Part shown: one piece after another, positions 23,916 through 34,100 of the stretch
How the letters are laid out: every line of letters begins with the position of its first letter
Position numbering within the stretch: the first letter of the stretch is position 1
Assembly (NCBI GenBank): GCA_950097015.1
Contig: CATNEN010000002.1
Coordinates: 2,604,001-2,668,000, forward strand
From: Macrostomum hystrix
Taxonomy: Eukaryota > Platyhelminthes > Macrostomidae
Direction of reading: 5' to 3'
Length of the DNA: 64,000 bases
Program-made: the position numbers and the translations under genes
Notes under the pieces: generated by a model
Seen by the model: only the letters and a program-made list of their open reading frames with translations
Database searches by the model: none
What the model was told of the DNA's origin: nothing

Positions 23916-24841
23916 TGATCAATGCTGTCCGGTCAGTAATTTATGCTACACCCTAAATTATTCATGTTATCCTTTTTAAAATCTTTCTACTGCATTGAAA
24001 AAGCATGCTACCGTCTGAATATATCATGCTACCCTCTCAAAAAACCAAGCGACCACAACGATAAATAATGCAACCCCTTTGATAATACATTCTAACCCTT
24101 ACAATTAACTGCGATAATTTTAAGGCGAGTTGATAAATCATGCTACTCGATTGATAATTTATTATTCCCCCTTTGTTTAACTTTTTTATCAATTTGTAGT
24201 TCTTGCTTTCTGACGAAAATATTTCGTCTGTTTAGTATAAAAAACACGTGCCGCTAAAATTAAAATATATTCTTTTTTAACTGCGAGAAAAGTAGTAATC
24301 AAGCAAACAGTTAATCTTGCTTTAAAGGTAGCTAATCAAAAGTGCTTACTATTTTTCTTGAACCCAATTGAAGCCTGATAAATTAAATACAAATCAACAG
24401 TTACTTGCGCTTTTAACTTTCGGTGATAGAAGATAAGAAGAAAAAGGCAGTAACAAAAATAACACTGAAATGTGACCTGCATTCTGCAAAAAATAAATGT
24501 ACTTTACTACGGAGCTAGATAAAAAGAAAGCGGCAAAAGGATCGAAGTCTTAACACTCGTTTACAAGTCTTTTCAAGGTTTGACAATATTTAGGCTGCAG
24601 TTTTAAGCGATAGAAAGGAAGAGGAGAGGTCGCGCTAGCATTGTGCATAATAGAAGTCTAAACCTTGAAATCTACTAAGTTTTACTTATTCTAATGAAAT
24701 CACTCAATCCGCTAAGAGACCAATATCACTATCGTCATATATAATCGCAGTGACGAACTCCTATTCGATTGTCGGTATCAGGCCGACCCTCTGTTCTGCT
24801 AATACACTCGCGGGCGAGAAAAAGCAGCGACGCTATCCCAT
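23916..24841. other. AT-rich intergenic sequence
   Basis: A few degenerate CGATAATTCATGCT monomers (23930-24180), then unique AT-rich sequence with no gene or structured element I can support. Confidence 0.5.
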
Positions 24842-25116
24842 TCAATTGAGTATCGGCCCTCGGCGATTCAAAAGATAAAAATAAGGAAAAATTAAAGCAA
24901 AAATGATTGCTTTTCGAATATTTAATGCCTTTAGAATTAATGAAGTGCCTAGAAAATTAACGTGTACCATCTCGTTAAGAGGGCGAATCATTATTCTTTC
25001 TTCAGAGAAAGATTCGCGAAAATCAGACAATGCGTTTGCCAGATCAACGACAAGACCACTTTTTTACTTTGAGTGAATTGACACAGATGGACAATTTTCA
25101 CTTTTAGTATATAAGA
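24842..25116 (-). mobile_element. degraded Helitron, 5' part
   Basis: On the minus strand the sequence starts CTAG-TCTTATATACTAAAAGTGAA, the same 5' terminus as the Helitron array, and continues with GATTTTCGCGAATC and GCATTAAATATTCG blocks in the expected order. The 3' hairpin and CTAGT end are not found. Copy at 49195-49469. Confidence 0.6.
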
Positions 25117-25204
25117 CTAGCAAACTGAGCCCCTTGGAGAGAAGAAGTTCATGCTTTAAAGCCATGAGAAGAAGAATAATTTTAAATATGCAACTTCACT
25201 ACTC

Positions 25205-27010
25205 TGATTAACTTTACTTGATATCTTTTCGATAAATCATGCTACCCTTTGATATATCATGTTATCCCTTGACAATGCTGCTACCCGATCAAAAAAATCT
25301 TGCTACCCCTAGCCCTTTATGCGAATATCACAATGAATCATGCCGCTCTCAACATTTGATGAAGTTCCGTCACTAATAAATGCTGTCCTCGATAAATTAT
25401 GCTACCCGTGATACATTTATGCTACACAATTAATTAATCATGCTTACCCTTGTAAAATCTCGCTACCGTCTCATGTACCGTCTCAAATCTCAATTTGTCA
25501 TGCTACCCCTCGATAAATAATTGAGACCTCTTCGATAATACATTCTAACCGATTTCGATAAATAATGATACCCTTCGATAATTCACGCTTTTCATCAATA
25601 ATTCATTCTTTCCCCTTATTAAATCTTGCTTTCCGCTCAATAGTTTATGATTATCACTCGATAGTATTGATTTTCCTAAATTATTCGTGCTCCCTATCGA
25701 TAACTCATGCTTTCCCTTCGACAATGCATGCTTGCCCTTCACTAATTCATGTTTTCCGTTCGATAATTCCTGCTTTCCGTTCGATAATTTCTGCTTTCAA
25801 TTTGATAATTAATGATTTCTATTTGATAAAACTCATGCTTCCCTCGATAATTCATGTTTTCCTTCATTTAATTTATGATTCCCATTCGATAATTTAGATT
25901 TCCCTAAATCCGTTATCTATAATTAATGCTTTACCCTCGATAACTCGTGCTTACCCTCGAAAACTTATTCTTCCCCTCGATATTTCCCACTTTTCTTTTC
26001 CAAAATTCATGCTTCCCTTGGATATATCATGCTTTTTATCGATTATTATGCTACCCGCTCAATAATTTATGTTTTTCTTAAAAAAATCTGGCTTTTTCGT
26101 CGATAATATATGCTTTCCATCGATAAGTCGTGCTTCTCCTCGATAATTCATTCTCCATTTCCGATAAATGCTACCCCACTCGAAAATTCAGGCTTCCCCT
26201 CGATAACTCATGCTCTTTCCTCAATAATTCACTTCACCCCTCGATACTTTTTGCATTTCCCTAGATGTGTCAGGCTTTTCCCTCCAGAAATTTATGCTTA
26301 CCCTTCGATAATTCGTGCTTTCCCTCGATATCTTATTCTTCTCCTCAATATTTCACGCTTTGCCTTTCGATAATCGATGCTTCCCCACTCGATAATTCAT
26401 GCTTTTCCATGATAGTTCAGGCTTCCACCTTGATGATTCATGCTCCTTCCTCGATAATTCATGCTTACACCTCGATATGTCGTGCTTTTTTCATCGATAA
26501 TTAATGCTGCCCTATCGATAATTTACGATTTTCTAAAAAATCATGCCATTTTTTCGATAGTACTTGCTTTACCTCGATAATTTATTTTTTCTTTCAATAA
26601 TTTATTCTTACCTCGATGCTTCTTCCTCGATTACACAGTTTACCTCCTCGATATGTCATGGCATTCCCTCGATAATTCCCGCTTTACCCTCAATAAACCA
26701 TTCTTTTCCCTCGATAATCCAGGCTTCAACCTTGAAATTTCGTGCTTGCTGTTTCCTCGATAACTTTTGCTGTCCGGGAAATACGAGTAATTCATGCTGC
26801 ACCCTTTAATTGATAATGCTATGCCTCATAAAATCATTAAAAATGCTACTGTCTAAAAATTTACGTTACTTCGATAAGTTATTCTTTTCCTTGGTATTTA
26901 ATGCTATTTCGTCAATAATTCGTGCTTTCATTCGATAATTTTGATTTCACTGGATAATTCAGGCTTCACACTCGGTAATTCACGCTTTTACACGATAGCT
27001 TATTCTTTCC
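25205..27010. repeat. degenerate minisatellite, about 20-bp unit
   Basis: Dozens of imperfect units around TCGATAATTCATGCTTTCCC, heavily mutated and of variable length, covering nearly the whole interval. Translation gives Ser/Phe/Ile-rich frames that are artefacts of the repeat. Confidence 0.85.
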
Positions 27011-27022
27011 TCAGTCTTAATA

Positions 27023-28273
27023 TAGCATTTTGCAGGCTAGTAGAGAAAACAGGCAAGCAATTAAATAACAAGGACCACTAGAAGAAGAGTGGTCCTTGTC
27101 TTCTTCTTCTTCTATCTTCTATCTTCTATCTTCTTCTAGTGGTCCTTGTTAAATAATCGATGACAAAGTCAGTGGAATTTTTTACACTCTATGGTCAAGG
27201 CCATGTGCATTCCTGCAACCAAATAAATAATGTGAGCATGCAATTCATCAGAGTCATCAGTTCTTGTGTTTCTTCAGCTCGAAATGGACGCAATCGACAT
27301 CGAGGAAGATGACATTTTTGAGGAGGATGGAGACAGCTTTGTCACAGCGGAGGACGCAGTTCAGGCGGCGGCAGCACGTGGTCCGTACTCCAAGATAAGC
27401 AACGAAAAATATGAACTGATTTCAGTGCGCTTGAGCGAGGGGACAGTGCTGTGCAGATTTCGAAGTCTTTTAATGTAAAGGTACCAACTGTGTATACTAT
27501 CCAACAGCGCTACGAGCTGACGGGACGTCGTGATCGACTCCATCGAGGAGGCGATCGAACGTCGAAGCTTGGAAACCAGCACGTGCAACTGCTTCTAGAT
27601 TCACTGGATGCCAATCCATTATTGACACTTAAAGAGTTGCGTTGCAAACTGGAGCATTCGTTCGACGGTCTTCGCGTAAGCGAAGCAACACTTAGCCGAT
27701 CTCTAGAAATACACCTGATCACGCTGAAATGCTTAGGCAGAGATGCTGCCGTACTCACCATTTTTGAATCCGACTGAGAGTGCGCACTCCTGCCTGAAGG
27801 CGACAATAAAACGTCAGTTGTCTTTGCCCCAAGTTCAGCTCGAACTTGACAATCCACCACCACAGACAACACTATGCGAGTGGCGAATTCTTGTTCTTCA
27901 GAGAATCGCAGAGGAAGCAACTTCCGAAATCACACCGGTCAAATGTGGAGGATGGTTTCGGAATGCACTCCGCTTCATCCCTAGATGTGTCGCGGGAGAA
28001 GACATCGTTTAATTTCTGCCATATATCGGACAGCTTCACTGAAGGAAATCTTTTTCGAGTTTCATTTTGTACTTTTCCCTGGGTTTTGCGTACTAGTTTT
28101 TCATATGTTTCGTCATATTAATATTTAGCAACATAAAAAAGGAAAACTTGCAAATTTAGCGCGCAATTAGAGACAATTTCATTTCAGTTTTTTAGCATTT
28201 CCGAACATTAAAACGCTGAAACATTGATTATTTAATTGCTTGCTTGTTTTCTCTACTAGCCTGCAAAATGCTA
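27023..28273 (+). mobile_element. Tc1/mariner-type transposon, internally deleted
   Basis: The left end TAGCATTTTGCAGGCTAGTA and the inverted right end match over about 46 bases, with TA on both outer sides as target duplication. A compound hairpin lies just inside the left end (27067-27150). The interior carries transposase remnants (27284-28012). Identical copy at 51375-52625. Confidence 0.75.
27284..28012 (+). pseudogene. Tc1/mariner-type transposase, frameshifted and core-deleted
   Basis: The first frame starts MDAIDIEEDDIFEEDGD (acidic) and continues PYSKISNEKYELI. Near 27452 the reading moves to another frame with SFNVKVPTVYTIQQRY, a helix-turn-helix-like segment, then LDANPLLTLKELR. 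Near 27740 it shifts again to MLPYSPFLNPTESAHSCLK, the motif that follows the second catalytic Asp in IS630/Tc1/mariner enzymes, and ends CVAGEDIV. The stretch that should carry the first two catalytic acids is missing, so the protein is non-functional. Confidence 0.65.
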
Positions 28274-28608
28274 TAGTACTCGCGCCCTTGGCCATAGACT
28301 AGAGATTTACCTTTTCCCATGAGTCCGCCTTATATACGCTGTCCCTCGTTCGAAACGAACCTTCTCTTTTCAAGAAATATAACAGCCAACTCATCAAGAT
28401 TAAAACTCAACCGTATTTTCATTGCAAGTGCAATCCCCAAGCTTGGGCGTCACAGCACTTTTCATTGGATATCTCATGCATTGCTCTGGATGTAACACGC
28501 TATCTCTCTCGGCATTCAGGCTTTCCCTCGATATTTTAATGTCCTTCCTCGATAATGCATAGTACCCTCTCGATAATTCCTGCTTCATTGGATATATCAT
28601 GCATTCCC
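28274..28608. other. spacer with degenerate minisatellite monomers
   Basis: No gene. A few CGATAAT..ATGCT monomers at 28490-28608 resume the same degenerate family found on the other side of the mariner-like element, suggesting that the element inserted into the minisatellite. Confidence 0.45.
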
Positions 28609-29100
28609 CTAGATGCATGATATATCCAGTTGTCGTTTCGTTGTAATTCTCACGCTGCTACCCGATTCGTCAATGGTGACTGACAGGACGTCTTCCTTCA
28701 CCCGCCAATTGACACCTAGAGCCTTGCTAGTCTGTAGCCTCGCCTGTATGTAGAACCCCGATTGCGAGGCTCGCTCGGACGCCGGAATCTTGGCTAGCAC
28801 TTCTGCTGAGTTCGATTTCCACTTGCGGGCTCGCATTCCAGCTCTTCTCTACTACTCGGACAGCTGCTCAAACAGTTGAATCGCTCTGCGTTCTTCTGCC
28901 GACTCCAACGTTCTGGGAGCTTTCTCCGGCTCCTCTTTGATCTCGCAGAATTTCTTTAGCATCTCCGCCACGTCTTCCTCGTGCGCGAAGCTGAAGAATT
29001 CTTGCTGACCCTCAACCATGCTGTTCGCCGGCGCGAAATCCATCCGTACAACGCAGGTCCAGCCGATTGGTGTTAATCTTGCGATCGGTTCGCCTGGCAA
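28609..29100 (-). pseudogene. BEL/Pao-type retrotransposon pol remnant
   Basis: Two minus-strand pieces. 29100-28852 reads PGEPIARLTPIGW (like the end of a BEL/Pao protease region), then MLKKFCEIKEEP and AEERRAIQLFEQ, as found before the reverse transcriptase core. 28836-28609 reads ARKWKSNSAEVLAKIP, SKALGVNW and ITTKRQL, the linker after the core. The polymerase core itself is deleted between them. Assignment rests on these linker motifs. Counterpart at 52961-54072. Confidence 0.55.
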
Positions 29101-29179
29101 TCCGCGAAGCCTTCTGAACAGGCGGTGTTAGCTGGTGTTGGTGTTGTTGGCTAGTGGTGGTGGATTTAATAGAATAAAC

Positions 29180-29455
29180 GTGAAGCTGTGAACAGGTGAA
29201 CAGATACAAGCTGTGAACAGGTGAACACATACAAGCTGTGTACAGGTGAACACATACAAGCTGTGTACAGGTGAACACATACAAGCTGTGTACAGGTGAA
29301 CACATACAAGCTGTGAACAGGTGAACAGTACAAGCTGTGAACAGGTGAACACATACAAGCTATGAACGGGTGAACAGATACAAGCTGTGAACAGGTGAAC
29401 ACATACAAGCTGTGAACAGGTGAACAGATTCAAGCTGTGAACAGGTGAATAGCCT
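29180..29455. repeat. 25-bp minisatellite
   Basis: About 11 units of CAAGCTGTGAACAGGTGAAC plus ACATA, some with GTGTAC or a shorter spacer. It lies between the BEL/Pao relic and the 3' end of the perlecan-like gene. Open Cys/Ser/His frames on the minus strand are repeat artefacts. Confidence 0.95.
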
Positions 29456-29681
29456 GCTGAAGTGGACATTGGTAATGGGCGAGGCTGCACAATTCTGAAT
29501 TTAGTCAGCAATTTTTGTCATTTTTCCTTGATCATAGTCCTGGCGAGGTTCTTGTCCAGGATGTCTGTCGCAGGACCAAGAAAATATCTAGCATCAATAT
29601 GCAGCCGCGAATGTCAGTTGAAACCAAATACGAATAGCGGTAGCAACAAGTTAGATTTACTCATAAACATTCTCAAAAGCA

Positions 29682-29687
29682 TTTATT
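29682..29687 (-). terminator. polyadenylation signal AATAAA
   Basis: AATAAA on the minus strand about 190 bases past the stop codon at 29876; a plausible 3' end for the perlecan-like gene, copy 1. Kept at 54654-54659. Confidence 0.45.
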
Positions 29688-29875
29688 GATTGCTGCAAGA
29701 ACTTTGTTGGCAACTTAAAACGCAGTTGTTTCGCTTAATTCATATTGTTTTAGATTGAGATAATATATTTCATAATCAAAAATTACCAGACAATTAAATT
29801 TCAAATCGAGTACATTATGTAAAGGTATATTTCGTGCCACTTCGGTTTTCGTGTGTACTTTTCTTTATCAGCCAA

Positions 29876-31126
29876 TCAGAGTGGACTGTTAAGAATAACT
29901 CCGAATAACGATCTCTCGGCGTCCCAGGTGCTCTTAAATTCCGCCTTGCCGAGAGAGTTCTCAGCGGAGCACACGTAGGTGCCATACGCGTTGTCGCGGC
30001 CGATGTTCTCTGCAGTTGTGAAGGTGTCAAGCGATGAAAATTTGGGAGTCAAAATGCAGTGTGTCACTTCAGCCAACACCTTCTGACTAGTTTTCTCTAG
30101 AATATTCTGTCTTAGACGGTTCTATTTCTTCGCGGAAATTCCATGGACTGCCCATACAATTTTTAGCACACGGGAAACCCACTTTACGGATGCTTTTCAA
30201 ACAATGGGAAAACAGGAATCATTTTCTCTATTTGTCCCTATTTGTTAATGCGCATTAGATCATTCGGTGGAAATGGTGAAATTATATTTTAGAAAATTAT
30301 GATACACTTTTTTCTTTTGATAATTTCAACAGCCTCACAAGCTATATTTTGGCTTCCATCCATAGGAAGCCAAAATCAATATTAATCCCTCCATATTGAT
30401 AAATATTTTATTAAGGCTATTAAGGCCTTATCCTCTTAACTCCATGGACTGAGGGGGACGCCACACCACCCTCAATTGCCCCACCTAATGCTGGTACAAT
30501 TAAAACAAATGGATGAAGCGAAGCAATTTAAAGATAAGTGTATTGCTTATCTTTATAAGTTGTTCTCTCTTTAGAGTCTCTATCCCTGGGCAGGAATCGA
30601 ACTTCCGACCTTCAAGTCGAGAGCTTCACGCTCTAATCACGAAGCTTCAACCACACGCGCTGATTGGTTGAACCAATCAATCTAGATAAAACGAGTAACA
30701 AGTTCACAAACCTATCTACCAGCTATGTTACTTCCTTATCGCTCCTTTCCGATTGAGCAAGCGAGTTGATGTCCTTTCCTTACCTTTTGGTAGTCTGAAA
30801 TGGAAGGGGTGTTAGAATAGCCTTTAGAATATGTTTGTGTACTTCAATTCATTAAACCACAATGCTTCTAAATCTAAACACTCACTTGTAAACTAGCTGC
30901 GACCCGTATCTGCAGGAGTCATTTTGGTCGAAAAAGGTCTTCTCATACTGCCTGATCCACCTTGGGGTCTCCAGTTGAACATTGTCCGCGTCGCGCTTGG
31001 TAATATCCAGATCCGGGTACGGGTAGCCGGTAAAGAGGCATTCAAAAAAAATGTCGCCTTCTTCCGTCTTCGTGATGTAAAAAAAGCCGTAAGTCCCTTG
31101 CCTCAACTCGCCTTCGCCAGGTCGGG
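29876..31126 (-). CDS. exons 15-16: Ig domain 7 and C-terminus
   Basis: 31126-30886 reads GTYGFFYITK, IFFECLFTGYPYPDLDITK; 30086-29876 reads YGTYVCSAENSLGKAEF, then 20 residues to a TGA. The intron between them is 799 bases and contains a tRNA-like sequence. The protein ends directly after the last Ig, as in some short perlecan isoforms. Confidence 0.7.
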
Positions 31127-34100
31127 CTAAGGGGTCGAGGTTAAACGTACTTTAGTACGACTAACGCACTTAGGGATGTCAACTTAAGACTCCAGAATGG
31201 AGACCTATGGTCAATCATCGAACCAAATCAACTGAAATCAGCAGCTGGTCGATCAAGTTGACCCAGGGTACCCTGAAATAAAGCGAACCCTAATACTGAG
31301 CGAAACCCATTTCCCTGACTCCTGAGCACACAGTACACAGATAAAGTACACAGACCCTGATTTCAGGTAAAGTACTATCTTACTGCACCTTTAAGCTGGC
31401 CCTAAAGCGTGCCAATTGTACAGCAAAACCCTTAAACCTTCTCGCTGCGGCTGCGCCCCAAGTTAGTGTGGGCATGCCGCGAGTTCGGTCAGGAATCTTG
31501 GTGCTCTGAGAAACTGAGACTGCTCTGCCACTCACCCCCTACTAACAAACATTGTCCAAGCTACTCCGTTGGAAAATGTGACAGGAACGGAATCTTCGAC
31601 AGCGGCCTTGAAAGCGTCCCTCATGATGCAATCTTGAAGCTTACTACCCTATAACTGAACCTAATCCGAATTAGCTTTTACAACTTCCAGCAGAATCATG
31701 TTGCGCGAAAAGTTCTTACTTTGCATGAAAGCCTTGATGGGCACCGACTGAATATACAGATCTTCAACGCCCGATAAGTTGATGAATGACCTGACGGCCA
31801 CGCACATGAAAATGCCCGAATTGTTCACGGAGCCAGTCTGCAGCGTCAGGGTCGCTTTGCCGCCCTCCAAACGCTTTTTCATGCCGGAAACCTCGGTGGC
31901 AGTGCCGGCTTCCCTCTCATCGTAGAGGCACTTGAAGTTCTTGCACTTTTGTGGGTGTGCGTGTGATAGGATGCTTGCAAAAATATTCCAAATAGAATGG
32001 CTATTAACAGGGCTTTCCAGTGTAACCTACCTTGACCCAGTCCAGGTAGCGATATGTTTCTGAATTTCTATCCACTTCTGCGTCGTAGTTCTGCAGAGTG
32101 CAGGTCAGCTCAATCGGTGGTCCATCGCGGCGCAAATCGACGATGTCCGGATTTCGAATGATCAGCGAAGAGTCATTCATTGTGACGACGATGTTGGGCC
32201 TCTCGGGAATCGCTGGAGAAAACGATGGTGTGCGAACATTATCTTAGTGGAAGGCTGGTGGGACTCCTTCTAAACCGGCCGATCTCTATCTGTACGGACT
32301 CACAGACTGGTTCTCTGACTCACTGCTTTGGTCTCTTCACTCACAAAGATTTAGTAGGCCTGTGCTTAGAGATTCAGGCACTAATCTGGGGGTCGGGAGT
32401 TTGCCAAACCTCAGCCAAGAAAAATTAATCTGTATTCTCGATTCGCAGCCAACGGAGAGACAATTCAGCACATTTCGCTGACTTCAGAACATGCACAGGT
32501 ACATGGATACTGTATACAGGCACAAAGTCACAGGTGATTGTATCTGTTTTGAATTTTCTTCAGGCAGTGTACACTCTCAATGTACCTTGGGGTTCGGCTC
32601 TCAAAGGCATAAATGGCACGACAAGCCCCGAAGCCTCGGAATCGAGCTCAGGGACATTGGTGCAGGATGGAAACTTATAACAAGTTTCTAGACCTATGTA
32701 CAAGACCTATCAACGATAGGAACGGCGATTCTGGTGGCCGACAATGACAAAGGACGTGGAGGACTTCGTAGCAACGTGCGACAAGTGTCAGAGGACGGCT
32801 CGAATCCCGATCAGCCACCTGGTGCAGCTTGTGCTAGTGCCTCGAGTGGAGGAGGCCTTCACTAAAGTTATCATCGACCTAAGCGAGCCCTATCCAAGGA
32901 CGGCGAGCGGTCACCAGTACATCCTGTCGGTTATCGACGCGGTTTCCAGAAGGATTCCCTCTGCGTAAGATCGACGCGGAGTCGCGGGAACGAGAGCTAA
33001 AGCGCTTAGATCAGGTGCTGCTGCTGTTGCCATCGACAGCCAAGAAGCTCCCCGCTAAATGGCGCGGCCCCTATGAAGTACTGGAGAGGTGCAGCGAGGT
33101 GAACTAACGAATTCGGATTGGCTCGGCAACCAACATGTTCCACATCTGCTCAAGAAATACAACGCGCGAGAGTCGATTCTGATGCGGCTGTCAGCGGCAA
33201 CGACGGGTGCTCCTGCGCTGTCCGACCGTCTGAGCCCGGACGAGAGGGACCGTCTCCAGCAGCTGGTGCTGGACTTCGCGAACGTCTTCAGTGAGATGCG
33301 GTGAAGCACCGAATCTGGACGACATCTGACCGCGTTGTGCGCATCCAGCCTCTGCGGGAGCTGCAGGCGCATCGATCAACAGGTGCTCCAACAGGAGTTC
33401 CAAAGCATGCTGGACCTCGAGTGATCGAACCGTCGGATAGTGACTACTGTTCTTCTGTCTAGTGGCCAAGAAGGACGGCTCCGTCCGATTCACTGTCAAC
33501 TTCAAGGTGCTGAATAAGCTGGTGGCTTTCGATTCCTACCCAATGAAGAACATCGAGGATCTGCTGGAGCGAGTCGCCAAGGCCAAGTTCATGTCTAAGC
33601 AAGGGCTACTGGCAGATTCCTCTGTCCGAGAACTCAAAGCGGCTGACGGCATTCGCGGCCGGTGGCAGGCTCTACCAATTCACCGTATACCCGTGTGTTT
33701 AAACGACAGAAGTGCAACGCACCAGAGGGCTGGTCCAAACTGTTCCAAGGGCTGGGCAACGCAGACTCATACCTCGACGACATTGCCGTGTTCAGCGATC
33801 TTTGAACAGCACGTCCACGACCTGAGGGAGGTGTTAGGCCGTTTCCAGGCTGCCTTTCTGACGGTGCAGCCACGCAAATGCTACCTGGGCGGCAACTCGG
33901 GGGACTACCTCGGCTTCAAGCTCGGCGGAGGCCAGATCGGCACGAGCGAGGATCGAGTGCGGACTGCACAGGCTCGACCCCTGACTAAGGCCCAGCTGCG
34001 ATCAGTGCTCGGAGTGCTCAACCAATACCATCGGTTCGTGCCCGGCTACTCCGACAAGGTGGCAGCCCTGACGGACCTCACGAAGATGTCGGCGCCTGAG

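Noticed and set aside
25565-26809. Phe/Ser/Ile-rich frames, identical at 49917-51161
   Set aside because: Translations of the degenerate 20-bp minisatellite; conserved only because the block is duplicated.
29012-29511. Cys/His/Ser-rich frames with CSPVHSLY-type repeats
   Set aside because: Products of the 25-bp minisatellite.
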